Positions 57,409 through 64,000 of a stretch of 64,000 nt of DNA are shown one piece after another. The DNA lies in contig NZ_LSRN01000001.1 in NCBI RefSeq assembly GCF_001885615.1, forward strand, positions 124,001 through 188,000, given 5' to 3'. The notes beneath the pieces were generated by a model. That model ran no database searches and was not told the origin of the DNA. It saw only the letters and a program-made list of their open reading frames with translations. Numbering within the stretch: the stretch's first letter is position 1; each line of letters opens with the position of its first letter. This DNA comes from Alkalibacterium sp. 20. GTDB taxonomy: Bacteria; Bacillota; Bacilli; Lactobacillales; Carnobacteriaceae_A. A program made the position numbers and the translations under genes.

Positions 57409-57464
57409 AAATAAGCCGGGAACCTCAGAGTCAGCAGACTGCTAAGGTTCCCGGCTTATTTAGT
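57409..57464 (-). terminator. Bidirectional terminator
   Basis: AAATAAGCCGGGAACCT pairs with AGGTTCCCGGCTTATTT around an irregular loop. Serves the convergent M20 and HD genes. The rest of 57205-57408 shows nothing. Confidence 0.85.
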
Positions 57465-57467
57465 GTG

Positions 57468-58112
57468 TTATTTCCCTTCCCATTCATTAAAAAACTTCGT
57501 CAGGTAATCTTCCATAAATGCGTGCCGTTCTTCCGCCATTTCTTTGGCAGCGTCTGTATTCATTAAATCTTTCAGCTTCAATAATTTTTCATAAAAATGA
57601 TGCACAGCACTCGTTTTTCCTTTGCGGTATTCGTCTTCCGTCATTTTTTCTCTCACAGACAATTCCGGATCGAACAGAGGATTCCCCTTACTTCCTGCAT
57701 ACGCAAAACAACGTGCGATACCTATGGCTCCAATGGCATCCAAGCGGTCTGCATCCTGGACCACTTGCGCTTCGATCGTATGTAGCTTTCTGCTGTTACC
57801 ACCTTTGAAAGAAATGGTTTCGATAATTTCTAAAATCTTTTCACTATCGGTAGAAGAAACGCCGACACCATCCAGCCAGTACATGACCTCTTGAACCGCT
57901 TCGTCTTTATTAGTGACCAGTTTATCATCGATCAAGTCGTGCAGTAAAGCAGCCAATCCGACTATAAAGCGATTAGCCTTCTCTTTCTCTGCCAGGTTGA
58001 GAGACATCTTCCAGACACGTTCAATATGATACCAGTCGTGTCCCGTTCCTTCATTGAAAAGTTTTTCTCGAACCATCTGCTTCGTATCGTTAATAATTGC
58101 TTCATTGTACAT
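57468..58112 (-). CDS. HD-domain phosphohydrolase
   Basis: 214-aa metal-dependent hydrolase. First His in GHDWYHIERVW, HD pair in LLHDLIDD, and the later Asp in QDADRLDAIGAIG, as in the YedJ group. Substrate unknown (nucleotide or nucleotide-like). GGGG lies 10 nt before the ATG. Confidence 0.9.
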   Translation of the reverse strand: MYNEAIINDTKQMVREKLFNEGTGHDWYHIERVWKMSLNLAEKEKANRFIVGLAALLHDLIDDKLVTNKDEAVQEVMYWLDGVGVSSTDSEKILEIIETISFKGGNSRKLHTIEAQVVQDADRLDAIGAIGIARCFAYAGSKGNPLFDPELSVREKMTEDEYRKGKTSAVHHFYEKLLKLKDLMNTDAAKEMAEERHAFMEDYLTKFFNEWEGK

Positions 58113-58573
58113 TGGATCAGCGCCCCTATCTTTTTACTCACTTTAACATAATTACACTATATTGCTCTGAAAAAATCAACAAATTCTAATTATCCGGTCA
58201 ACTGTATTTTTAATGCTGAATTCAGTCATTTTATAGTTACACTTAGTATTCTCAATAGTAAAATCGCTTTATATGAGAACCCAAGCCGGTTTTCTCTCTT
58301 CAGTCTTTATTATAAACGCTTATAGCAGCTACTCAAGTCTGTTTTCCTTTTTCAGTCTCTATTATTTAGACTACATCAATATAGACCCCTGAAGTGACTA
58401 ATCGCATACTATTTTCTCAAGATTTTCGAAAGAGTCTTATTCCACTCTACTAATATCTTACCAACCATAAAAACTGGTTTGAGTAATGACGCGCGTGATT
58501 TTCTTCAGTCTCACACAGGTTTTACTCGTCAAAAAAGACCTCACGATTAAAGTGAGGTCCTCTAAATTCACAC
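58113..58573. other. Intergenic region with imperfect TTTTC..TTCAGTCT repeats
   Basis: 461 bp with no gene. A phrase GGTTTTCTCTCTTCAGTCTT recurs in altered form near 58278, 58338 and 58497, and the last part is the cstR terminator (58530-58561). Function unknown. Confidence 0.45.
58530..58561 (-). terminator. Terminator after cstR
   Basis: GACCTCAC pairs with GTGAGGTC, followed on the minus strand by TTTTTTG. Confidence 0.88.
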
Positions 58574-58834
58574 TTATTTTTTTATGACCAACTGAATCGC
58601 TTTTTGAATATTTTCTGCCTGTTCTTCTGGGTTCGTCGATGGGTTCTCAAGACATTGCTTCAAGTTTTCCGCAACGATCAATCCCATGATACGATCCACG
58701 CTTGACCGAACAGCTGATAATTGTGTGACAAGATCTGAACATTCTTTTTCCTCTTCCAGCATCCGTTGAATACCTCTGATCTGACCTTCAGTTCGTTTCA
58801 AGCGATTAAGAATGCTTTTGTCACATTTCACCAT
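58574..58834 (-). CDS. cstR: Persulfide-sensing repressor CstR (CsoR family)
   Basis: 86-aa four-helix repressor. Two conserved cysteines (KECSDLVTQL and LKQCLE) without the Cu-binding His typical of CsoR favour the persulfide sensor CstR. Starts 1 nt after the rhodanese stop. Last gene of the persulfide operon, whose promoter carries a matching operator. Confidence 0.88.
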   Translation of the reverse strand: MVKCDKSILNRLKRTEGQIRGIQRMLEEEKECSDLVTQLSAVRSSVDRIMGLIVAENLKQCLENPSTNPEEQAENIQKAIQLVIKK

Positions 58835-58835
58835 A

Positions 58836-59132
58836 TTATTCGATATCTCCTCTCCAAGCTGACATACCGCCCATAATGTTAACAACAGTATACCCGTTAT
58901 TACCTAAAAAGTCACACGCAACTGAAGAACGTGCTCCAGATAAACAAACGACATATTGTTCTTTATCTTTGTCGATTTTGTCTAGGTGTTGAGCAAATTC
59001 ACTTAAAGGAACATTGATTGCCCCTGGAATATGTCCTGATGAAAATTCACCCGCTTCTCTTACGTCGATGACATTTACTTCTTCTTTTGTTTGTTTTTGT
59101 CCAAATTCGTCCATACTAATTGAGTTAAACAA
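58836..59132 (-). CDS. Single-domain rhodanese 2
   Basis: 98-aa sulfurtransferase with active Cys in YVVCLSGARSS and DVREAGEF at the start. GGAGG is 9 nt before the TTG at 59132; TTG 59138 is too close and ATG 59114 is possible. It overlaps the end of the CoA-persulfide reductase gene. Confidence 0.9.
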   Translation of the reverse strand: MFNSISMDEFGQKQTKEEVNVIDVREAGEFSSGHIPGAINVPLSEFAQHLDKIDKDKEQYVVCLSGARSSVACDFLGNNGYTVVNIMGGMSAWRGDIE

Positions 59133-60807
59133 TTTCAATTTCCTCCAATTTTAAATTTTCTAATTCCTCAGGTTTCACTGTTTGATAAAGCGCAAATGCG
59201 CCGTCTAAGTTTTTCACTTTATAGCCTAATTGTTTGAGCATTCGTTCGCCGATATAACTTCTTTGACCACTACGGCAGCTGATCACGTACGCTTGATTTT
59301 TATCCAGTTCATTCACGCGATCACGTAGATTATTGAGTGGTATATTGATGGAATTAGGGAAGCGACCTGACGTTTCTAGTTCTGCTTCGCTGCGCACGTC
59401 TAAAAGAACGGCGCCGTTTTCTATTTCCTCATTCAATTCATGCCACTGTACTGACTCGCTCATGCCTTCCATAACATTCAGTGCAGCGTAACCAATCATG
59501 TTGACTGGGTCTTTTGCTGAACCAAAGGGAGGTGCGTAGGTGAATTCCAGTTCTGGTAAATCATGCACGGTCAAGCCAGCTTTTATGGCTGTTGAAATAA
59601 TATCGATGCGTTTGTCGACACCTTTACTGCCGACGCCTTGTGCGCCATAAATGGTCCCGTCTTTAGGATTGAAGACAAGTTTCAATGTGATATCCGTTGC
59701 GCCAGGATAATAGCTTGCGTGACTACTGCTTAACGTGTGCACAGAAGCAACGTTTAAACCTGCCATTTTTGCCATACGCTCATTTAAGCCAGCTGAAGCA
59801 GCTGCAAGTCCGAATACACGAACAATAGCTGTCCCGATGCTGCCTTTATTTTTACGTTTCATCCCAGCAATTACGTCCGCCACTTGACGTCCTTGACGAT
59901 TTGCAGGTGAAGCAAGTGAAATCAAGGCATCGCTGCCCGTTATTTGGTTTTTAACGACAATAGCGTCACCGACGGCATACACATCAGAAAGATTTGTTTC
60001 ATAATTTTCATCCACTAAAATACCGCCGCGGAAACCGAGCTCGATCCCCGCTGATTGTGCTAGTCTATTTTCAGGTTGAACCCCGATAGACATCACTGTC
60101 ATATCCGTGGTTAATTCACTGCCGTCTTCCAAGACAACGATTCTGCCTTCTTCTTTGAAAGCGACCGCTGATTGAGACGTAATGACTTTGACTCCGTTTT
60201 CGCGTAATTCATTTTGGACAAAGGCTGCCATTTCCTCATCTAGTGGCGGTAACACATGAGGCGCTTTTTCAACGATGGTGACGTTGATCCCTCTGTGTTT
60301 CAAGTTCTCAGCCATTTCGATACCAATAAATCCGGCACCTACAACAACGGCTTCTTTAGGATGTGATCCATCGATACGTTCCATGATTTTATCCAGGTCT
60401 GGCACATTTCTTAACGTATAAACATTGTTGCATTCACTTAAGCCACTGATTTCAGGAACAAACGGTCTTGCACCGGGCGATAAGATCAACTTATCGTAAC
60501 TCTCAGTTGACACTTCACCATTGTGTTTAACTGAAACTGTTTTGTCTTCTGAATTGATGGCTAAAACTTCAGTATGTGGTCTCACGTCTAAACGGAAACG
60601 ATCATACAGTGTTTCAGGAGTTTGCACTAACAATTTATCACGGTCTGCGATTTCACCTGACACATAATAAGGTAAGCCACAGTTTGCGAAAGAGACATAT
60701 GGCCCTTTTTCAAAGATAATGATTTCTGCATTTTCATCTAAACGGCGTAAACGTGTTGCAGCTGACATACCGCCAGCAACACCACCGACAATAACTACTT
60801 TACTCAC
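59125..60807 (-). CDS. CoA-disulfide/persulfide reductase with rhodanese domain
   Basis: 560-aa flavoprotein that reduces CoA persulfides or disulfides. FAD motif VGGVAGGMSAATRLRR, active Cys in FANCGLPYYVSG (Cys 43), NAD motif VVGAGFIGIEMAENL, dimer domain, then a C-terminal rhodanese (about 455-545) with Cys in YVISCRSGQRS. GTG start after GGGGG. Related to CoAPR of Enterococcus, part of the CstR response. Confidence 0.93.
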   Translation of the reverse strand: MSKVVIVGGVAGGMSAATRLRRLDENAEIIIFEKGPYVSFANCGLPYYVSGEIADRDKLLVQTPETLYDRFRLDVRPHTEVLAINSEDKTVSVKHNGEVSTESYDKLILSPGARPFVPEISGLSECNNVYTLRNVPDLDKIMERIDGSHPKEAVVVGAGFIGIEMAENLKHRGINVTIVEKAPHVLPPLDEEMAAFVQNELRENGVKVITSQSAVAFKEEGRIVVLEDGSELTTDMTVMSIGVQPENRLAQSAGIELGFRGGILVDENYETNLSDVYAVGDAIVVKNQITGSDALISLASPANRQGRQVADVIAGMKRKNKGSIGTAIVRVFGLAAASAGLNERMAKMAGLNVASVHTLSSSHASYYPGATDITLKLVFNPKDGTIYGAQGVGSKGVDKRIDIISTAIKAGLTVHDLPELEFTYAPPFGSAKDPVNMIGYAALNVMEGMSESVQWHELNEEIENGAVLLDVRSEAELETSGRFPNSINIPLNNLRDRVNELDKNQAYVISCRSGQRSYIGERMLKQLGYKVKNLDGAFALYQTVKPEELENLKLEEIEIV

Positions 60808-61125
60808 TTAAATTTTTCCCCCTCTGACTGTTCCGCTCCACTGACTCATGCCGCCACGCACATTCACTACATCAAAACCTTTTTTCTGTAGTGCTGTTGC
60901 AGCTCGTTTACTTCTCATACCTGACTGACAAATGAGATAAAGTTTCTCATCTGTCTTGCCTTTATATTGCTCTATTTTATTTAACGGAAAATTTTTTGAT
61001 CCCGGAATATGCCCTTGGCGGTATTCTCCCGGCATACGCACATCTAATATCATTGGTTTATTGGTTAATTCTGATTCTAATTGGTTTGTAGTCGTACTTG
61101 GTACACTCTTAAATAATCCAAACAA
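60808..61125 (-). CDS. Single-domain rhodanese 1
   Basis: 105-aa sulfurtransferase: LDVRMPGEYRQGHIPGSKNF and Cys in LICQSGMRSKRA. TTG start at 61125 with GAGG 8 nt upstream. First gene of the operon, next to the CstR operator. Confidence 0.92.
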   Translation of the reverse strand: MFGLFKSVPSTTTNQLESELTNKPMILDVRMPGEYRQGHIPGSKNFPLNKIEQYKGKTDEKLYLICQSGMRSKRAATALQKKGFDVVNVRGGMSQWSGTVRGGKI

Positions 61126-61155
61126 GCTTATCGCCTCAACTTTTCTTTATTTTAA

Positions 61156-61198
61156 ATACCCTACCAGGTATACTAGACCTTATAAAATAGGATGTCAA
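61156..61198 (-). promoter_or_regulatory. Promoter and CstR operator of the persulfide operon
   Basis: Minus-strand TTGACA (61193-61198), spacer 17, TAGTAT (61170-61175). ATACC-CTACCA-GGTAT (61156-61171) overlaps the -10 and start region and resembles known CstR operators (ATACCC...GGGTAT type). Confidence 0.82.
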
Positions 61199-61277
61199 GC
61201 GCTAGAAATATAAATCTTCGTATTTTTTTCATCTTTTTTGGTTATAATAGTTAGAAAGAGACAAAGGAGACGTTGAT

Positions 61278-62231
61278 ATGAAAAAAAGCACGAAGTGGGG
61301 TTTACTTGGCGCGCTAGGATTAACAACCAGTTTTTTTACTTATGTAAGCACCTATTTTTACAAAACTGCCGTGAGCATCAGCAAAAAAGAATTTGTAGAG
61401 GAATATAGTATGGAAGAAATTTCCCTAGATGATCCTTGGGAGGATGAAAAAAGATGGTATCAGACTGTAGAAAAGGATATTTTGTTTCAACGTGCTACAG
61501 ACGGTCTGCTGCTTTCCGGACTATTTATACCTGCAAAAGAAGAGTCCAGGAAAGTCGTCATTATTGCCCACGGGTATAGCAGCAGCAACCTAGATATGGC
61601 GCCTTGGGCGAAACTTTTTTATGATCTGGGATTCAATCTTTTACTTCCTGATGCCAGAGGTCACGGCGAGAGTGAAGGCAATTATATCGGATTCGGATGG
61701 CACGAAAGAAAAGATTACGTGTTGTGGATCGAGCAGATGATTGAAAAATTGGGCGATGATCTTGAAGTCGTTCTTTACGGACTCAGCATGGGTGGAGCCA
61801 CTGTCATGAATGTTAGTGGTGAAGCTATTCCCATCAATGTCAAAGCGATCGTGGAGGACTGCGGCTACAGTTCCGTATCCAAGGAAATGGCGCATCAACT
61901 GAAAATCATGTATAAACTGCCGCAATTCCCGATCATCCCGCTGACTAGTTTTATTACGAAAATGAAAGCAGGCTTTTGGTTCGGCGAAGCTAATCCAGAA
62001 AAACAGGTTCAAAAAAGCCAGACGCCTCTCTTGTTCATCCACGGTGACGAAGATACTTTTGTTCCCACTCACATGGCTTATGATGTTTATCACGCTACCA
62101 GCGGTCCTAAAGAGCTCTACATCGTTCCTGGAGCTGCGCATGCGTATGGCTATGTTACAGACAAGGACGAATACCGCCTCCGCATCAAGCGTTTCTTATC
62201 GCGACATCTCTCCAACATAAATCAAACATAA
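61278..62231 (+). CDS. Alpha/beta hydrolase, membrane-anchored
   Basis: 317-aa hydrolase with one N-terminal hydrophobic segment (about 8-28). Catalytic residues: Ser in YGLSMGGATV, Asp in HGDEDTFVP, His in GAAHAYGY; oxyanion region IIAHGYSSS. Similar to YqkD-like predicted esterases/peptidases. AAAGGAG before the ATG. Single-gene unit, divergent from the persulfide operon. Confidence 0.9.
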   Translation: MKKSTKWGLLGALGLTTSFFTYVSTYFYKTAVSISKKEFVEEYSMEEISLDDPWEDEKRWYQTVEKDILFQRATDGLLLSGLFIPAKEESRKVVIIAHGYSSSNLDMAPWAKLFYDLGFNLLLPDARGHGESEGNYIGFGWHERKDYVLWIEQMIEKLGDDLEVVLYGLSMGGATVMNVSGEAIPINVKAIVEDCGYSSVSKEMAHQLKIMYKLPQFPIIPLTSFITKMKAGFWFGEANPEKQVQKSQTPLLFIHGDEDTFVPTHMAYDVYHATSGPKELYIVPGAAHAYGYVTDKDEYRLRIKRFLSRHLSNINQT

Positions 62232-62264
62232 AAAGGCTGGGATACTTAGATTCCAGCCTTTTTC
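62230..62264 (+). terminator. Bidirectional terminator
   Basis: AAAAAGGCTGGGA pairs with TTCCAGCCTTTTT. Serves the convergent hydrolase and channel genes. Confidence 0.88.
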
Positions 62265-62281
62265 CTCATTCTATATACACT

Positions 62282-63280
62282 TTAAACTTCCGCTTTTGGC
62301 CAATCATGGTTGTCCGAATTCACTGCTCCAAGAAGTTGCATTCGGCGCTTGATTACGGCGTCTAACTCCCGCTGAAAAACATCTTCTGATACAAAGGGGA
62401 TTCCACTATCATCTAAGCGTTTGATACTCGGACGATTCGGTTCTTTTTCTGAAGAATGTATAAACACTGAAGTCAGCGTATCAAGATAAGTTTCGATACT
62501 GGAACGGGTGGCTTGTACTAAGATAACATTAACGGCTCCTTTATCTTTTAAACCAAAATGAAGGAGTGATAAGAGATCATCGAGAACAGCAACACCGATA
62601 GCCGAGGCTTCTTCCGGATTTCTACTGTGATAGTAATGCAGCAGGGGATAGGCTTGGTGCTGCTGCGTTAGCTCAGAAATATCTGAAGAAGCATTCATTA
62701 GAACTAAATCAAGCTGATGAAAATCTTTGCCGTCCCAAGCTGACCTCGCTATTTCTTCACTTGTCATGCCCAGCCCCGTGATCGAGCGAGCAAAAGACCT
62801 TTTTTTCACTACCGCATTAACCACATTGATGACATATGAAGCACCTAGAGTTAAAAAGAGTATACCCATACCTGAAGTTGCAGCCGTAATCATTTGCCAG
62901 AATCCTGGCTGTGGTGAATAGTCTCCGATGCCGAGAGTGAAAAGAGTATAGCCCGTGAAATAGACGCGTTCATACCAAATGATAGGCCCACCTGATCGGA
63001 TATCGATAATGGATGCAGGATCTCCAGAATAAATCAAGGTAATCCCCACCCACAGAAAAAGCACCCAACTGAGTAAAGTAACCACTAAAATGATTGGTCC
63101 CACAAGGGTGAGAATGTTATTTGTTTTACGTGTTAGTTGTTCTGTCCCTTTCCAAGTGTAACGCGCTAGTCTTTTTGACAGTGGACCTGCTCCCCCATCA
63201 ACCCATAATGTCGTCCATATCAGGTCGACGAGCGTAAAAAGAGTTAACCCAAAACCCAAAATATAATAGATAGTCGACAT
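62282..63280 (-). CDS. Ion channel of the two-TM potassium channel type
   Basis: 332-aa membrane protein: helix about 5-25, two helices around residues 58-80 and 130-155, and between them a pore loop with filter-like YTLFTLGIGDYSP. The canonical filter is TVGYGD; here Ile replaces Tyr. The C-terminal 170 residues are cytosolic, mostly helical, not an RCK domain. ATG at 63280 follows AGGAAG; a GTG at 63292 touches the ribosome site. Confidence 0.82.
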   Translation of the reverse strand: MSTIYYILGFGLTLFTLVDLIWTTLWVDGGAGPLSKRLARYTWKGTEQLTRKTNNILTLVGPIILVVTLLSWVLFLWVGITLIYSGDPASIIDIRSGGPIIWYERVYFTGYTLFTLGIGDYSPQPGFWQMITAATSGMGILFLTLGASYVINVVNAVVKKRSFARSITGLGMTSEEIARSAWDGKDFHQLDLVLMNASSDISELTQQHQAYPLLHYYHSRNPEEASAIGVAVLDDLLSLLHFGLKDKGAVNVILVQATRSSIETYLDTLTSVFIHSSEKEPNRPSIKRLDDSGIPFVSEDVFQRELDAVIKRRMQLLGAVNSDNHDWPKAEV

Positions 63281-63610
63281 GATCTTTTGCACTTCCTTTT
63301 ATTAGTTATTCTCATAGTACGTGACGCATAAGACCCTTTGCAACTAAAGACGCCTATAAGCTGACACGTCAGATGGAAGATATCATTACATATCATCTTC
63401 ACAGATTCGTTGCTTTTCTTCGACAATTTCCGTTTACTTTTTATTGCGTCTCAAACGACCTCTGTTGTATCCGCCATGTGAAACATCTGTTCAGGGATCA
63501 CTGAAACATGCAAAAGATGCCCTGTATTCGATTAAACAAAAATCAAAAGAATAATGACAAGAAAAAAGCACTGTATCATCTCGAACGAAACGAGATAATA
63601 CAGTGCTTTT
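63281..63610. other. Gap between channel gene and helicase gene
   Basis: About 330 bp without a gene. It contains the helicase-gene terminator (63562-63613); the rest, presumably the channel promoter, shows no clear boxes. Confidence 0.5.
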
Positions 63611-63613
63611 TTA
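63562..63613 (-). terminator. Bidirectional terminator
   Basis: AAAAAAGCACTGTAT-ATCTCG pairs with CGAGAT-ATACAGTGCTTTTTT. Confidence 0.92.
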
Positions 63614-64000
63614 CTCTACAAGTGTTAGATAACGATACAAACTATTTTCGATGGGATTATCTAGTTTTAGGAGCATCTCCACCACGTTTTTCTTTTTACC
63701 CTCTCGGGTCGCTTTCTTCAACTCATTAATCGTTTCCTGAACAGGATTAACTTCACCTAAATAATAGAAGTCACTCCCTTCATCATCCGATTTTTTTGCA
63801 AACAGACGGAAAGTCCAGCTCTTTGGGTTCTTCAGCTTTTCAACTTCAGGTGACTTTAATGTTCGCGGCGACTTCGTGAACCATTTTATTGTCGTCGAGT
63901 CTAGGAGCTCATCCTCATAAGCCATCAGGGCTCCGGCAAAGTTTTCTCCTTTTTCAAGCGTGACAAAAATAATAAATTCGCCGTTTTTCGCTGTATATCC
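63611..64000 (-). CDS. DUF3427-domain helicase, C-terminal end (runs off the window)
   Basis: The frame is open from the window edge to the stop at 63611 (about 129 codons). It ends with the DUF3427 pattern: FAGALMAYEDELLDSTTI, WFTKSPRTL, FYYLGEV and MLLKLDNPIENSLYRYL. In full-length homologues this domain follows a phospholipase-D-like nuclease and a superfamily 2 helicase, seen in DNA repair or defence proteins. Nothing upstream is visible. Confidence 0.85.
   Translation of the reverse strand, partial: GYTAKNGEFIIFVTLEKGENFAGALMAYEDELLDSTTIKWFTKSPRTLKSPEVEKLKNPKSWTFRLFAKKSDDEGSDFYYLGEVNPVQETINELKKATREGKKKNVVEMLLKLDNPIENSLYRYLTLVE

Overview
The window looks like a chromosome segment from a low-GC Gram-positive of the Lactobacillales. 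The Carnobacteriaceae (Alkalibacterium or Marinilactibacillus type) are the best guess. The reasons are strong AGGAGG-type ribosome sites with frequent GTG/TTG starts, T-box leaders, CopY and CstR regulators with their operators, a fused binding-protein/permease amino-acid transporter, acidic secreted proteins, and osmolyte and Na+/H+ transport genes that suit a salty or alkaline habitat. The assignment is an inference; no rRNA, tRNA, phage, insertion sequence or CRISPR array was seen.

Layout. 1-5.8 kb (minus): 5' end of a D,D-carboxypeptidase gene, a VanRS-like two-component system, a class D sortase, a thioredoxin-like protein, YidD and two small DUF proteins. 6-9.2 kb: amino-acid ABC transporter (plus), then tag and a VOC protein (minus). 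9.8-12.8 kb: three-gene glycine betaine transporter. 12.9-16.5 kb (minus): MetNIQ methionine transporter behind two tandem T-box leaders, with the stub of an M20 hydrolase gene downstream. 16.5-23.1 kb (minus): antiporter, pyrrolidone-carboxylate peptidase, an unknown protein, and copY-copA-copZ with two cop boxes. 23.3-32 kb (minus): an unusual set of Asp/Glu racemase, two MurE-like ligases, ATP-grasp ligase, VanX-like dipeptidase, TraX-like membrane protein and M20 peptidase, probably making or trimming a D-amino-acid-containing peptide, most likely a cell-wall cross-bridge. 32.4-38.2 kb (plus): MATE transporter, fifteen copies of a 51-bp tandem repeat, and a YtrA-type regulator with its ABC transporter. 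38.3-40.4 kb: proBA. 40.6-48.7 kb: shikimate, chorismate and prephenate genes in two divergent operons (aroF-B-A-C-chorismate mutase leftward; aroE-K-Q-tyrA rightward). 49-57.2 kb: a SulP transporter whose reading frame requires a -1 shift, acetyltransferase, trpS, an ABC-2 exporter, a CPBP protease and an M20 dipeptidase. 57.5-64 kb: HD hydrolase, a CstR-controlled persulfide operon, alpha/beta hydrolase, potassium channel, and the end of a DUF3427 helicase gene.

The most interesting signal is the leader of the leftward aro operon. A 29-codon reading frame with Trp-Tyr-Tyr-Ser-Phe is followed by segments that can pair in two mutually exclusive ways, ending in an intrinsic terminator. This is the design of ribosome-mediated attenuation, which is uncommon in this group, where T-boxes or TRAP usually do the job. 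Other signals worth checking are the tandem Met T-boxes, the A AAA AAC frameshift in the SulP gene, the 51-bp repeat array, the peptide-ligase cluster, and several palindromic operators overlapping promoters.

Start sites were re-chosen wherever a Shine-Dalgarno sequence pointed to a start other than the longest open frame; the reason is given in each entry. All calls come from reading the sequence; no database search was run.
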